A DNA stretch of 64,000 nucleotides from UBA5704 sp036264355. GTDB lineage: Bacteria > Acidobacteriota > Thermoanaerobaculia > Multivoradales > UBA5704. The DNA is taken from positions 7,675-71,674 of the forward strand of contig DATARD010000151.1 of assembly GCA_036264355.1 (NCBI GenBank), given 5' to 3'. Shown here piece after piece: positions 51,081-59,710 of this stretch (position 1 is the first letter of the stretch; every line of letters starts with the position of its first letter). Both the position numbers and the translations under genes were made by a program. The notes under the pieces were generated by a model. That model worked only from the letters and a program-made list of their open reading frames with translations, searched no databases and was not told the DNA's origin.

Positions 51081-52250
51081 TCAGGCCGCGAGAGCGCGGC
51101 GTAAATCGTCGATGACGTCGTCAGGGTTTTCGAGGCCGACCGAGAGCCGGATCAGCCCGTCGGTGATGCCGGTCGCCAGGCGTTGCGCCAGGGGCACGGC
51201 GGCGTGGGTCATGGAGGCGGGATGGGTGATCAACGTTTCGGCGGAGCCCAGGTTTTCGGCCAGCGCACAGAGGCGGACGCTGTTGAGCACACGGATGCCG
51301 GCGGCGCCGCCGCCCTCCACCTCGAAAGCGAGCAGAGCGCCGCCGCTCCCCTGCTGCCGCCGGGCAAGCTCGATTTGCGGAAACGAACCGAGCCCCGGAT
51401 AGAGCACCCGGGCCACCCGCGGATGGCTCTCCAGGAAGCGAGCGACGCGGAGCGCATTCGCCGAGTGGCGCTCCATGCGGAGAGGCAGCGTCTTGACCCC
51501 CTGGAGCGTCAGCCAGGCCGGGAACGGCGACTGGATCGCGCCGATCGCATTGCGCAGAAAGGCGAGCCGCTCGCCCAGCTCGGCGCTGCGGGTGATCAAG
51601 GCGCCACCCACCGTGGCGTTGTGTCCCTCAATAAACTTGGTCGTCGAATGGAGCACGATGTCCGCGCCGAGATCGAGCGGCCGTTGCAGCACCGGGGTGA
51701 GCAGAGTGTTGTCGACCGCCACCAGCGCACCCGCGGCGTGGGCGAGGCGGCTCGCGGCGGCGAGGTCGACCAGCTTGAGCGTCGGGTTGGCCGGCGACTC
51801 CAGGAAGACCAGGCGGACCGGGTCGCGCAGCGCCGCCTCCAGACAGGTCAAATCCGAGGCATCGACGAAGTCGGCGGTGACGCCGAATTTCGCCAGCACC
51901 TGCTGGAACAGGCGCACCGTGCCACCGTAGACGACATCTGAAAGCACCGCGCGCTCGCCGGCCTGGAGCAGGGCGAGCGCGAGCACGGTCGTCGCCGCGA
52001 GCCCCGTGCCGTAGCAGGTGCAGTGCTCCGCGCCTTCGAGGACGGCGAGGCGCCGTTCGAGGGCGGTGACCGTCGGGTTCGCCGAGCGGCTGTAGGTATA
52101 TCCCTTGTGAACGCCGACCGCCTCCTGCACGAATGTGGTCGACTGATAGATCGGCGTCAGGATCGCGCCGGTCGTCGGGTCCGGCGCGGTGCCGGCGTGG
52201 AGGGCCGCGGTGGCGAGCGCGGCGTAAACATCCGTCAGATCAAGAGTCAT
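51081..52250 (-). CDS. PLP-dependent trans-sulfuration enzyme (first copy)
   Basis: 389 residues from the ATG at 52250 (GGGGAGAAAG upstream). YTYSRSANPTVTALE supplies the phosphate-binding Tyr and Arg; LHSTTKFIEGHNATVGG contains the Schiff-base Lys; AVDNTLLTPVLQRP the PLP Asp. Closest in pattern to cystathionine gamma-synthase or O-succinylhomoserine sulfhydrylase. First gene of the operon, directly downstream of the attenuator. Only 12 bases separate it from hom. Confidence 0.88.
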   Translation of the reverse strand: MTLDLTDVYAALATAALHAGTAPDPTTGAILTPIYQSTTFVQEAVGVHKGYTYSRSANPTVTALERRLAVLEGAEHCTCYGTGLAATTVLALALLQAGERAVLSDVVYGGTVRLFQQVLAKFGVTADFVDASDLTCLEAALRDPVRLVFLESPANPTLKLVDLAAASRLAHAAGALVAVDNTLLTPVLQRPLDLGADIVLHSTTKFIEGHNATVGGALITRSAELGERLAFLRNAIGAIQSPFPAWLTLQGVKTLPLRMERHSANALRVARFLESHPRVARVLYPGLGSFPQIELARRQQGSGGALLAFEVEGGGAAGIRVLNSVRLCALAENLGSAETLITHPASMTHAAVPLAQRLATGITDGLIRLSVGLENPDDVIDDLRRALAA

Positions 52251-52284
52251 GGCGTCTTTCTCCCCAGAAAATCGGTTGAAATTC

Positions 52285-52399
52285 AAAAGACCACTGCCGG
52301 AGGAGGCCGGGCAGTGGTCTTTTGCGGGGGAGGACGCCTGTGGAGACTGTCTTAGGAGGTGGCGTACCTCGCGGCGGCAAAACGGCCAGCGCCCGGCCT
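52285..52399 (-). promoter_or_regulatory. Methionine attenuator: terminator and competing antiterminator
   Basis: Terminator: perfect 14-bp stem AAAAGACCACTGCC/GGCAGTGGTCTTTT (52285-52298 with 52310-52323), ending in UUUU on the minus strand, 34 bases before the first operon gene. Competing pair: AGGCCGGGC right after the leader's Met codons (minus strand of 52391-52399) is exactly complementary to GCCCGGCCT inside the terminator 5' arm and loop (minus strand of 52304-52312). Pairing them would break the terminator. Confidence 0.65.
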
Positions 52400-52462
52400 G
52401 TGCATGGGCATAAACATGCTCATTCGCAGACTGGTGCAGAGGGCCGTGGAGCGCGCGTTCAT
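52352..52462 (-). CDS. Methionine-rich leader peptide
   Basis: 36-residue ORF whose middle reads MSMFMPM (residues 14-20), four Met in seven residues, at 52403-52423. It ends with a TAA 28 bases before the terminator hairpin. Layout matches classical amino-acid leader peptides, in which ribosome stalling on scarce charged tRNA controls termination. The SD is weak and the start could be the internal ATG at 52423 (23 residues). Confidence 0.55.
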   Translation of the reverse strand: MNARSTALCTSLRMSMFMPMHRPGAGRFAAARYATS

Positions 52463-52520
52463 GATCGGGCGGAACTCTACCGGCTGGATTTCCCCGCTGT
52501 CAAGTGCTAGTGTCCGATCT

Positions 52521-52757
52521 ATGAGACAGACTGGCGAAGTGTCCTTCCGCTTTCATGCCTCTCCCAGCGACGCCCAGCTCGCGGGATTCGCCGCTGAGCA
52601 CGGCCTGCGCCTGCTCCGGCGCAACGAGCTCGTGCCGCAGCAGGCCGTCTTTGCGCCGCTGGGAGGCGATCTCCGGTCAGTGATCCAACGGATCGAGCGG
52701 GAGGGCGCGGCCCGCGCCGTCTGGGCCAACACCCTCTCCGCCCCGCAACGCCCCTAA
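52521..52757 (+). CDS. S8-prodomain-like small protein
   Basis: 78 residues from the ATG of MRQTGEVSFRF. The pattern VSFRFHAS, AGFAAEHGLRLLRRN, VPQQAVFAPLGG resembles the inhibitor I9-like propeptide of subtilases, whose catalytic domain should follow. Instead, a broken S8 domain lies on the opposite strand, ending just here. No SD. May be a fragment of a rearranged protease gene or a stand-alone inhibitor. Confidence 0.4.
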   Translation: MRQTGEVSFRFHASPSDAQLAGFAAEHGLRLLRRNELVPQQAVFAPLGGDLRSVIQRIEREGAARAVWANTLSAPQRP

Positions 52758-52764
52758 TCTATCG

Positions 52765-53363
52765 TCACCGTTTTGCCGTTCGCGCCGCCTCCTCGCGCTC
52801 GCCGCGGTCGGTCGCGGCACCGACCGCGATCGCGTGCGGGCTGCGCGCCGGAAAGCTCACCGGCGTGCCGTAGCCGTTGCCCGCGGCACAGAACACCGCG
52901 GCGCCCCGTCCGTTGCGGTCGAGGCCGGCGTCTTCGAGCGCCAGCTCGACATCGGGGCTCACACCGCTCGACCACGAGCAGGAGAGGATGTCGGCATGCC
53001 GGCCGGCCCAGCGGATGGCGTTGGCCAGATGCTCGTCGAGCACCAGGTCGTCGGCATGGAAGATCTTCACCGGCAGGATGCGGCATCCCGGCGCGACGCC
53101 CACCGCTCCCCCGTCGATCCCCGCGGCGGCGACCAGGCCGGCGCACGGCGTGCCGTGGATATCGTTCGCCGCGACCTGGTCGAAAGGGAACAGAAACCTT
53201 TTCGGCCGGGGATCGAAATGACCCGGATGATCCATTGGCAGGAAGAAGTCGCGGCCTCTGCGGTCCGGCGCCTTGGGGTCGGGATTGCGCCAGAGATTCC
53301 GCCGCAGATTGGGTCGAGCAGGTAGAGGTCCGAGCCCTCGGGATGAGCACTGATCGCTCTCAT
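52765..53363 (-). pseudogene. Broken S8 (subtilisin-like) protease
   Basis: The reading starts at an ATG overlapping the comEC stop (MRAISAHPEGSDLYLLDP), then shifts frame near 53308 to NLRRNLWRNPDP and on to NDIHGTPCAGLVAAAG (His site) and FCAAGNG (oxyanion Asn). The catalytic Asp region and the GTS-A-P Ser site are absent. At least one frameshift plus truncation at both ends; no active enzyme can be made. The frameshift point could be a sequencing error, but the missing Asp and Ser would remain. Confidence 0.65.
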
Positions 53364-55672
53364 CGCGGCGCTCCCGGCAGCTCGACGTGGGTGCGTCCGT
53401 CGGCTTCGAAACGCAGGAGCACGAGGCCGGTCTGATCGGTGCGCAGAATCCGGGCACCGTGCCGTTGCAGACGGTCGACGACGGCCGGCGATGGATGGTG
53501 ATACAGGTTTTTCACTCCCGCCGAGATCAGCGCGAGGCGCGGCGAGACGGCGTCGAGAAAGCTTTCTGTCGACGAGGTCTTACTGCCGTGGTGGGCGACC
53601 TTGAGCACGTCCACCCGCGCCTGTTTCGCGCAGCAGTCGAGCACCCGGCTCTCGGCCCAGCTCTCCATGTCGCCGGTGAGCAGCGCGCTGCGACCGAAGA
53701 CCTCGGCCCGGATCACCAGCGAGCGGTCGTTGGTCGCCGCGCTGCCATCCGGCTCGGGATGCAGCACCGTCAGCCGCCAGCGCCCGACTTTGGCGCGCCG
53801 CCCCTGCCAGAGAAGCTGAACAGGAGTGCCCGGCAGGCTCATGAGCTGGCCCGCGCATCCTCCCGGCTCCCATCCCGGCCCCATCCACACCTCGCGCACC
53901 GGCAGATAGGCCGCGATGTCGACCAGTCCACCGCAGTGGTCGTGGTCCGGATGGGTCATCACCAGCGCGTCGAGGTGGCTGATCCCTTCACCCAGCAGAG
54001 CCGGCAGCAGAACGTGCCCGCCGAGGTCTCCGCGGTCCCAGCCTCCCCCGTCGATCAGAATCGCGTGGCTGCCATCGCGCAGCAGGATCGCGTCCCCCTG
54101 TCCGACGTCCAGCAGGGCGAGCTCGGCGCCCCGGCCGCGGCCCGCCCTGACCGGCTCCCACAAACATCCAACGATGAGGACGATCCCAAGCGCAATCACC
54201 ACGCCGCGGAGCCACCGGCGCTCCGGCCGCGCGACCAGGAGCAGAGCGCAGCCGCCGGCGATCCCCCAGGCCGCGGCCGGAGAGAGGAGCAGCGGGAACG
54301 ACAGCCAGACCTCGGGCGGAGTCCGCGACGGCCAGGAGAACGGCTGCGCGATGGCGTCGAGCACCGGCAGCAGGTGCGCGGCAAACGGCGGCGAGAGCAA
54401 CGCCGCGGCGGTCCACAGACACGACGCGCCCAGCGCGAGCCCGATCCAGGGAACCGCCGGCAGGTTGAGCAGCGGCGCCAGGGGAGCAACCGTATAGAAA
54501 TGCGGCAGCGCCCACGGCATGGTCAGGAGCTGCACCGCGGCGCTCGCCGCCAGCGCCGCGGCCAGCCAGGGGTGCAGGCGCGTCCGCCAGCGCTCGGCGA
54601 GCGGCGGCGCTACAAGGAGGATGGCCACCGTCGCCGCGACGGTGAGCTGGAATCCCACCGCCAGAACGACCTCCGGGCTGTCGAGAACGAGCAGGATCAC
54701 CGCCCAGGCCAGACCGTTCGCCGGCGACGGAGGTCTTTCGACGAGCAGCGCGAGGACGGCCAGGAGAGCCATCACCGCCGCGCGGATGAGCGCCGGGAAG
54801 GGTCCGACCAGGAGCACGTAGGCGGTGACCACGGCCAGCATCAGGACCAGCCGCACGCCGCGCGGCAGCCAGCCCGCGAGCAGCCACACCGCGCCCGCGA
54901 CGAGCGCCACGTGGAGTCCGGAGACCGACGTCAGATGGTAGATCCCCGCCACCCGCAGGCCGCGCGTCCACGCGAGCGGCAGGCCCGAGGCGTCGCCCAG
55001 CAGGAGAGCCCGCGCCAGCGCCTCCCCCGGCCCGTGCGCCGCGGCGCCACTCGCGGTGTAGGCGTGGTCCACCCGCCGGCGGAGGCTCCCGGACAGCGCG
55101 GCGAGCAGCCCGGGCGGCTCTTCCATGGTCAGCAGGAGACGGCTCTTGACGTGCAGCCGCCACGGCCCCGGCGGCACGGCGGTGCGATTGGCGAAGCCGG
55201 CCGAGCGCGAGAGGTAGCCCTTCACCCGCAGCGTCGAGCCGTACGGCGGCGGGTCTTCAGAACCAGGGAGATGGACGGCGAGATCGACCGGTGGTTGCGT
55301 CACCGCGACGTCCTGCTTCAGGCGCAGCAGCCGCGCCGGCGCCGCCCAGCCGCCGTCACGACCACCGCGGGCGTCCGGCGCATCGGGCACCCAGTGCCCC
55401 TCGATGCGTACCAGGGCCTCGACCGGCCGTTCGAGATCGACGCCGGTGAGCGGCCGTTCCGGCAGGCCGAGGCGGACCGCCGCGGCGAGAACACCCAGGG
55501 AGAAACAGGCGATCCAGACGCCGGCCGGCCGGCGGAGAGCGAAGCCGAGGACCGCCAGCGCGATCCACAGGGAGAGGGGGAGAGAGGAGAGATGGAAGGC
55601 CGTCAGGGAACCGCCGGCGAAGGCCGCGGCAGGGAGGAGCATGGGGGCATTTTTGATTGGAATGCGATTCAT
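53360..55672 (-). CDS. comEC: ComEC/Rec2-family DNA uptake channel
   Basis: 770 residues. N-terminal OB-like domain (DLERPVEALVRIEGHW, LRVKGYLSR). The competence domain has LARALLLGD and AGIYHLTSVSGLHVALVAGA, the ComEC hallmark. Many transmembrane helices follow, and a C-terminal metallo-beta-lactamase domain with LDVGQGDAILLRDG, THPDHDHCGGL and VLKVAHHGSKTSS. Imports single-stranded DNA in natural transformation. ATG with AAGGGGC. A broken protease gene is coupled to its stop. Confidence 0.92.
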   Translation of the reverse strand: MNRIPIKNAPMLLPAAAFAGGSLTAFHLSSLPLSLWIALAVLGFALRRPAGVWIACFSLGVLAAAVRLGLPERPLTGVDLERPVEALVRIEGHWVPDAPDARGGRDGGWAAPARLLRLKQDVAVTQPPVDLAVHLPGSEDPPPYGSTLRVKGYLSRSAGFANRTAVPPGPWRLHVKSRLLLTMEEPPGLLAALSGSLRRRVDHAYTASGAAAHGPGEALARALLLGDASGLPLAWTRGLRVAGIYHLTSVSGLHVALVAGAVWLLAGWLPRGVRLVLMLAVVTAYVLLVGPFPALIRAAVMALLAVLALLVERPPSPANGLAWAVILLVLDSPEVVLAVGFQLTVAATVAILLVAPPLAERWRTRLHPWLAAALAASAAVQLLTMPWALPHFYTVAPLAPLLNLPAVPWIGLALGASCLWTAAALLSPPFAAHLLPVLDAIAQPFSWPSRTPPEVWLSFPLLLSPAAAWGIAGGCALLLVARPERRWLRGVVIALGIVLIVGCLWEPVRAGRGRGAELALLDVGQGDAILLRDGSHAILIDGGGWDRGDLGGHVLLPALLGEGISHLDALVMTHPDHDHCGGLVDIAAYLPVREVWMGPGWEPGGCAGQLMSLPGTPVQLLWQGRRAKVGRWRLTVLHPEPDGSAATNDRSLVIRAEVFGRSALLTGDMESWAESRVLDCCAKQARVDVLKVAHHGSKTSSTESFLDAVSPRLALISAGVKNLYHHPSPAVVDRLQRHGARILRTDQTGLVLLRFEADGRTHVELPGAPR

Positions 55673-55749
55673 GCCCCTTATAAGACGGATTTCAGATCTC
55701 CAATCTCACAACTTTCTGCTCCCGACTTTTCGTGAATCGCCGGGAATCG

Positions 55750-56403
55750 TCAGGGCTCGGCGTCGGGAGAGAACAGGGAGAGCACCGGTAAACCCAGCCG
55801 TTGCCGCAGGATCTGCTGGGTGAGGCGCTCCCGGGAGCGCTCCAGCTCGTCGGCAGGGAGGCGGCCGCGGAGACCGGCGAGCGTCTTCTCCACCGCCGCC
55901 TCGACCGCCTCGCGGTCGGCGCCGCCGAGAGACGCCACCGCGGCGGCGAGCATCTCGCGGTCGAGGCCGGCGAGCGCCTCCTCGACCGCTTGTGGATCGC
56001 CGCCGAGAGCCGCGATCCGCCCGCCGAGCAGGTCACGTCCCGGCAAGGTGGCAGGCAGCCGGCCGGCGAGCGTGTGCAGGCGGGCGGCGAGGTCGAACGC
56101 CGGAGCCTCGGCATTCTCGCCCGGCGTCGAAAGCTCGCGCCGCTCCTCCCACGCCGCCTCGACCGCGGGCGCGCAGTAGCGCAGGCTGGAGATCTTCCCC
56201 TTCGCGCCGCGCTCCTTGCGGCGCTCGAAGACCTCGCGGAGAGCGCTGCGGATCAGGTCGAGGGGGATGCCGTCGCGGTGCCAGCGCCGGGAGACCTGCC
56301 AGTCCGCCGGCGACAGCAGGAGAGGAGAGCCGCGCAGGGCGACGAAGATCTCTTCGATGGCCTGGAAGTAGGCGTGATCGTCGTCTGCGTCGATTCCGGT
56401 CAT
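55750..56403 (-). CDS. Conserved hypothetical protein upstream of comEC
   Basis: 217 residues, helical, acidic. N-terminal part with SPADWQVSRRWHRDGIPLDLIRSALREVF and KGKISSLRYCAPAVEAAWEER (given in parts: WQVSRRWHRDGIPLD; ISSLRYCAPAVE) has the look of a DNA- or replication-associated helical domain. The C-terminal half is Ala/Glu-rich helix. The 77-base gap to comEC and the shared strand suggest co-transcription. I do not recognise the family. Confidence 0.6.
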   Translation of the reverse strand: MTGIDADDDHAYFQAIEEIFVALRGSPLLLSPADWQVSRRWHRDGIPLDLIRSALREVFERRKERGAKGKISSLRYCAPAVEAAWEERRELSTPGENAEAPAFDLAARLHTLAGRLPATLPGRDLLGGRIAALGGDPQAVEEALAGLDREMLAAAVASLGGADREAVEAAVEKTLAGLRGRLPADELERSRERLTQQILRQRLGLPVLSLFSPDAEP

Positions 56404-56533
56404 GGCGACGGCGAGAGCGTAGCCGGTCTCGCCGTCCGGGTCTACACCGGAAGCGAACCGCGGTGCCGTTTGACCTTCCGCCTGCGGAGGAGCTAAAGTT
56501 GCGGCACGCTAGAGATAGGAGAGTCAACCCAGG

Positions 56534-57187
56534 ATGGGGCCCAAAAGCGAGAACCGTCTGGAGACCCAGACGTGGTCAGCGCCGGCGGGTGAGGCCCCGC
56601 CTTCGCTCACCGTTCCCGGCCTGACGATCCTAGGCCATCCCCAGGTCCAACGCGTCGGCGAGCGAGCCGCCCTGCTCGACCTGTCCTCGGGACGGGTGTC
56701 GCTCTTGTCGCGGGGAGAGCCGGGGTTCGCCCCACCCGGTGAATCGGCTCTCCGGCCGCTCGCCGTGCCCTATCTCAGCCGCCGTCCCTGGCACTTCCGG
56801 TCGACGGCCGGCGGCGGCGTCCAGCTCATCCGGGGTGACTCGCCCATGTCCCTCGCCGCCAATGTCGCAGGCAATGTCGCCGGCAAGAGCGAGCCGGTCG
56901 ACGGCGAGGCCTCGTTCTCGGCCGCCGAGGTCGAAAGCGGCGTGGTGCTGCTGCTCGCCGGCTACGTGGTCCTCCTGCTGCACCGCTTCCGCCCGGTCTT
57001 CCCCGGCAGCTTGCCGCGCTACGGCCTGGTGGGCCTGAGCGATCCCCTGCTCGACCTCTGCCGCCAGATCGCGCGGGTCGCCGACCTCGACGTCCCGGTG
57101 CTGTTGCGCGGCGAATCGGGGACCGGCAAGGAGCTGGTGGCCGCGGCCCTCCATCGCGCGGGCAACCGGCGCGACCGGCCTTTTCTG
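56534..57187 (+). pseudogene. Truncated FHA/sigma-54 activator
   Basis: Starts MGPKSENRLETQTWS with an FHA-like beta domain (about 20-90). It then reaches the AAA+ domain with GLSDPLLDLCRQIARVADLD and Walker A LLRGESGTGKELVAAALHRAG, and stops matching at RDRPFL. The expected VNCAAL continuation, GAFTGA loop and HTH are absent. Beyond that point a different gene's tail begins in another frame, so a deletion probably joined the two. The frame itself runs on without a stop into the next gene. Confidence 0.7.
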
Positions 57188-57188
57188 C

Positions 57189-57404
57189 CGCGTCGCCGGC
57201 GCGTCGGTGTTCAGCCCGTGGACGATCAACACCGCGGTCTACATGACGCCGACACCGTATACACAATGGACGATGACACTGCCACCCAACGGTGGGGATC
57301 CGCGGACCGCCAGCCGCCTGCGGATGGCGCTCACCGTGGCCTACCTGACGCCCGCAAGGCCGCTTGCGCCCGCCGCCGAGCTCCTCCAGGAGGTCTCCCG
57401 ATGA
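57189..57404 (+). pseudogene. 3' fragment of an unknown gene
   Basis: In a frame distinct from the sigma-54 remnant: GASVFSPWTINTAVYMTPTPY... ending AAELLQEVSR and TGA. No start codon with an SD is visible, so the 5' part was probably lost at the junction. Its stop overlaps the next ATG (ATGA), and AGGAGG in its last codons serves that gene. Product not recognised. Confidence 0.45.
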
Positions 57405-58378
57405 GCCCGATCACGTCTCCGCCTCCGGTCCTCTTCAAAGTCACACGAAGACGGCTGCACAGCCCCCAGGCAGCCGCAACCGACACATCGCCCGCGCTCG
57501 CCGCCATGCAGGCGTTCGCCGCGCTGCACACGATCTGCGGCGCGGCCAACACCGCGGTCGGCGCCGCCAATTTCGGGCCGTTCGGCGACGACGGCTCCTG
57601 CAACTACGACTGCGGCTTCATGACCCAGAATTGGAATTGGAACGCCGATTACACGAGCTGGGCCAAGAATCTCAACCTGTTGCCGGGCGTCGCGACGATG
57701 GACGCCGGCGCCGGTTACAACGTGGCTTTTGCACCGACCACGGCGTGGCTCACCAGGACGCTTCCGGCCGCCACCACGGCGCTGAACGGCTTCCTCGGCG
57801 TCACCATCCCGCAGATCGATCAAGCCATCATCGACAACGGCGGCGTCGCGACGCCGCAGCAGACGGCGGAGCTGGCCGCCGCGTTCAACGACGCCTTGGC
57901 GCAAGTCAATCTCTGCGTGGCGGAAGCCAACCGATCGTTGCAGAACGTCGCGGCCTTTGTGACCGGGCAGTCGCCCCGGACCGGTTCGCTCCAGAACCTC
58001 ATCGCGTCGATGCGGACGTCGATCGACAGCGCCATCAACTCCGGCGCTGAAAACCTGGAGAATCAACTGCACTGTGGCCAGGGGGACGTCCAGGATCAGT
58101 TCAACGCCATGCAGACCACGGTCGACGCCTCGCTGGTCTCTTTGGGACCACCGCTCACCGCCGTGAATTCGCAGTTTACGGCGGCGCTGTCGGCCGCCTC
58201 GGCGGTGGCCGGCGTGTTCCTCAACCTCCAGGCCGACAGCCAGATCGTCACCGAGCAGATCAACCTGGCCCAAGCCCAGCCGCCGACCTCGCCGGTGCGT
58301 ACGCTGCACCTCAACATCGCGACCAACGAGTGGTCCGCTCTCGCCAGCTCTGCACAGACGAAGCTCGCGACATCTTAG
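57401..58378 (+). CDS. Helix-rich protein 1 of a tandem pair (unknown)
   Basis: 325 residues from the ATG with AGGAGG 9 bases upstream. Long Ala-rich amphipathic helices (TAELAAAFNDALAQVNLCVAEA, given in parts) flank a central section. Near the N-terminus GDDGSCNYDCGFM could form a disulfide, and a hydrophobic LSAASAVAGVFLNL stretch lies near 270. No signal peptide. The helical layout recalls alpha-helical pore-forming toxin subunits or phage/secretion helper proteins, but no family is recognised. Confidence 0.5.
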   Translation: MSPITSPPPVLFKVTRRRLHSPQAAATDTSPALAAMQAFAALHTICGAANTAVGAANFGPFGDDGSCNYDCGFMTQNWNWNADYTSWAKNLNLLPGVATMDAGAGYNVAFAPTTAWLTRTLPAATTALNGFLGVTIPQIDQAIIDNGGVATPQQTAELAAAFNDALAQVNLCVAEANRSLQNVAAFVTGQSPRTGSLQNLIASMRTSIDSAINSGAENLENQLHCGQGDVQDQFNAMQTTVDASLVSLGPPLTAVNSQFTAALSAASAVAGVFLNLQADSQIVTEQINLAQAQPPTSPVRTLHLNIATNEWSALASSAQTKLATS

Positions 58379-58421
58379 GCCGCGACAGCACACTCGAAAC
58401 CATTATCTCTGAGGAGCGACC

Positions 58422-59306
58422 ATGAAAAAGCTCAAGCTGCAATCCGTCTCACCGGCCCTGGGCCCGACGGCCGGGATGGCGCCTCCGGGCTGCTGTCGCG
58501 GCGCCGTCGGCTCCTGGCCGCAACTGCTCCGCGCCCTCGCCAGGATCGTCTCGCCGGGCGGAGCGCTGAACACTTTCCAAGCGGGTAGCCCCAGCTCGCT
58601 GATGCGCGCGCTGGCGGTGTATCCGGCAATCCTGCAAGCAGACCAGCCGCCGCAGGATCTCTATTCGCACTTCGTCTGGTTCACCATCCGTCTGCTGTCC
58701 GCGGCGAAAACGATGGCCGCGACGCTGCGCGAGTTGCCCGGCCTGGCGGCCGGCACGGCGGTGGGTCAAACATTGGCCGGCACCGGCGGACTGAAGCAGA
58801 CCGCGGACGCCATGGCGCAGAGGGCCGACGATCTCATGCGGCGGCTCGGCCAGAGCAACGCACTCCCGGGAGTCGACGCGGCGCTCGCCGGCTACAAAAC
58901 CGCCGGCGCGAGCCTCGGCCAGCGCGCCACCGGCATCAGCGCCGGGACAGTGAGGGACCTCGCGCTGCTCCAGGCGGCGACAGCGGAGGGAGCGCAAGAG
59001 CTTCGCAGGGACCTCGATGAGCTCGAGCTCCAGGCGGCGACGGTCTCGGCGGCAGCGGTCCTGGACAACCTCGAGGCGGTCATGCGCTCGTGGGGCGATG
59101 AATGGCGGGCGGTGAGCGCAAACCTGGCGAGCGTCGCGTCGACGTCGACTCCGGAGCAACTGGCCGACGACACCTACCTGCGGCAGACGCTCGACCTGGA
59201 CCGCGCAGTCCAGCAGTGGGGGGCGCTCGCCGGTGCTGTGCAGGCCTATGTGCAGCGTTTGCTGGCGCCGCCAGCGACCAACGCTCTCGCCGCCGCTTCA
59301 CCCTGA
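58422..59306 (+). CDS. Helix-rich protein 2 of a tandem pair (unknown)
   Basis: 294 residues; ATG with GAGGAG upstream, 43 bases after protein 1. The N-terminus MKKLKLQSVSP with GCC near 24 looks like a short peptide leader, then the protein is almost all helix, including ELRRDLDELELQAATVSAAAV as a coiled-coil-like stretch. No transmembrane or catalytic motif. Similar size, composition and neighbouring position suggest it works with protein 1. Function unknown. Confidence 0.5.
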   Translation: MKKLKLQSVSPALGPTAGMAPPGCCRGAVGSWPQLLRALARIVSPGGALNTFQAGSPSSLMRALAVYPAILQADQPPQDLYSHFVWFTIRLLSAAKTMAATLRELPGLAAGTAVGQTLAGTGGLKQTADAMAQRADDLMRRLGQSNALPGVDAALAGYKTAGASLGQRATGISAGTVRDLALLQAATAEGAQELRRDLDELELQAATVSAAAVLDNLEAVMRSWGDEWRAVSANLASVASTSTPEQLADDTYLRQTLDLDRAVQQWGALAGAVQAYVQRLLAPPATNALAAASP

Positions 59307-59315
59307 ACCCACCTG

Positions 59316-59344
59316 TTGACGGCCAACATGAACAGCGGTACACT
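59316..59344 (+). promoter_or_regulatory. Sigma-70-like promoter of the PadR operon
   Basis: TTGACG, 17-base spacer, TACACT, 26 bases before the PadR ATG. A near-consensus promoter; PadR probably autoregulates here. Confidence 0.65.
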
Positions 59345-59370
59345 CCTGTTGATCTTCTAGAGGAGCCTGC

Positions 59371-59706
59371 ATGCCGCCTTCAAAAACCGAAGTCCTCCAG
59401 GGAACACTCGACCTTCTGGTGCTGAAGACACTGGACTCCATGGGACCGCTGCACGGTTTCGGGATTGCCCAACGCATCGAACAGGTCTCCGAAGAGCTGC
59501 TGCAGTTGAATCAGGGAACCCTCTATCCAGCCCTGCTGCGCCTGGAGCAGCGCGGCTGGATCGCGTCCAAGTGGGGCGTTTCGGAGAACAACCGCAAGGC
59601 CAAGTATTACTCGCTGACCCGCGCCGGGCGCAAGCAACTCCGGGAGGAAGTGGAAAGCTGGGAGCGCATGTCGGCCATGATCAACCGGCTCCTCAAGACG
59701 AGCTGA
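59371..59706 (+). CDS. PadR-family transcriptional regulator
   Basis: 111 residues with the typical winged HTH: LQGTLDLLVLKTLDSMGPLHGFGIAQRI, NQGTLYPALLRLEQRGWI and YYSLTRAGRKQL. AGGAG 5 bases before the ATG. In Acidobacteria this type nearly always precedes the duplicated orphan permease, as here with 4 bases between the genes, and is thought to control it. Confidence 0.92.
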   Translation: MPPSKTEVLQGTLDLLVLKTLDSMGPLHGFGIAQRIEQVSEELLQLNQGTLYPALLRLEQRGWIASKWGVSENNRKAKYYSLTRAGRKQLREEVESWERMSAMINRLLKTS

Positions 59707-59710
59707 CGCG

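Noticed and set aside
52285..52462. SAM riboswitch upstream of the methionine operon
   Set aside because: I could not build the conserved multi-helix junction; the leader ORF plus terminator explains the region better.
57207..57404. A complete 65-aa gene at the sigma-54 junction
   Set aside because: The frame begins without an SD inside a junction and looks like the tail of a longer protein, so it is listed as a fragment.
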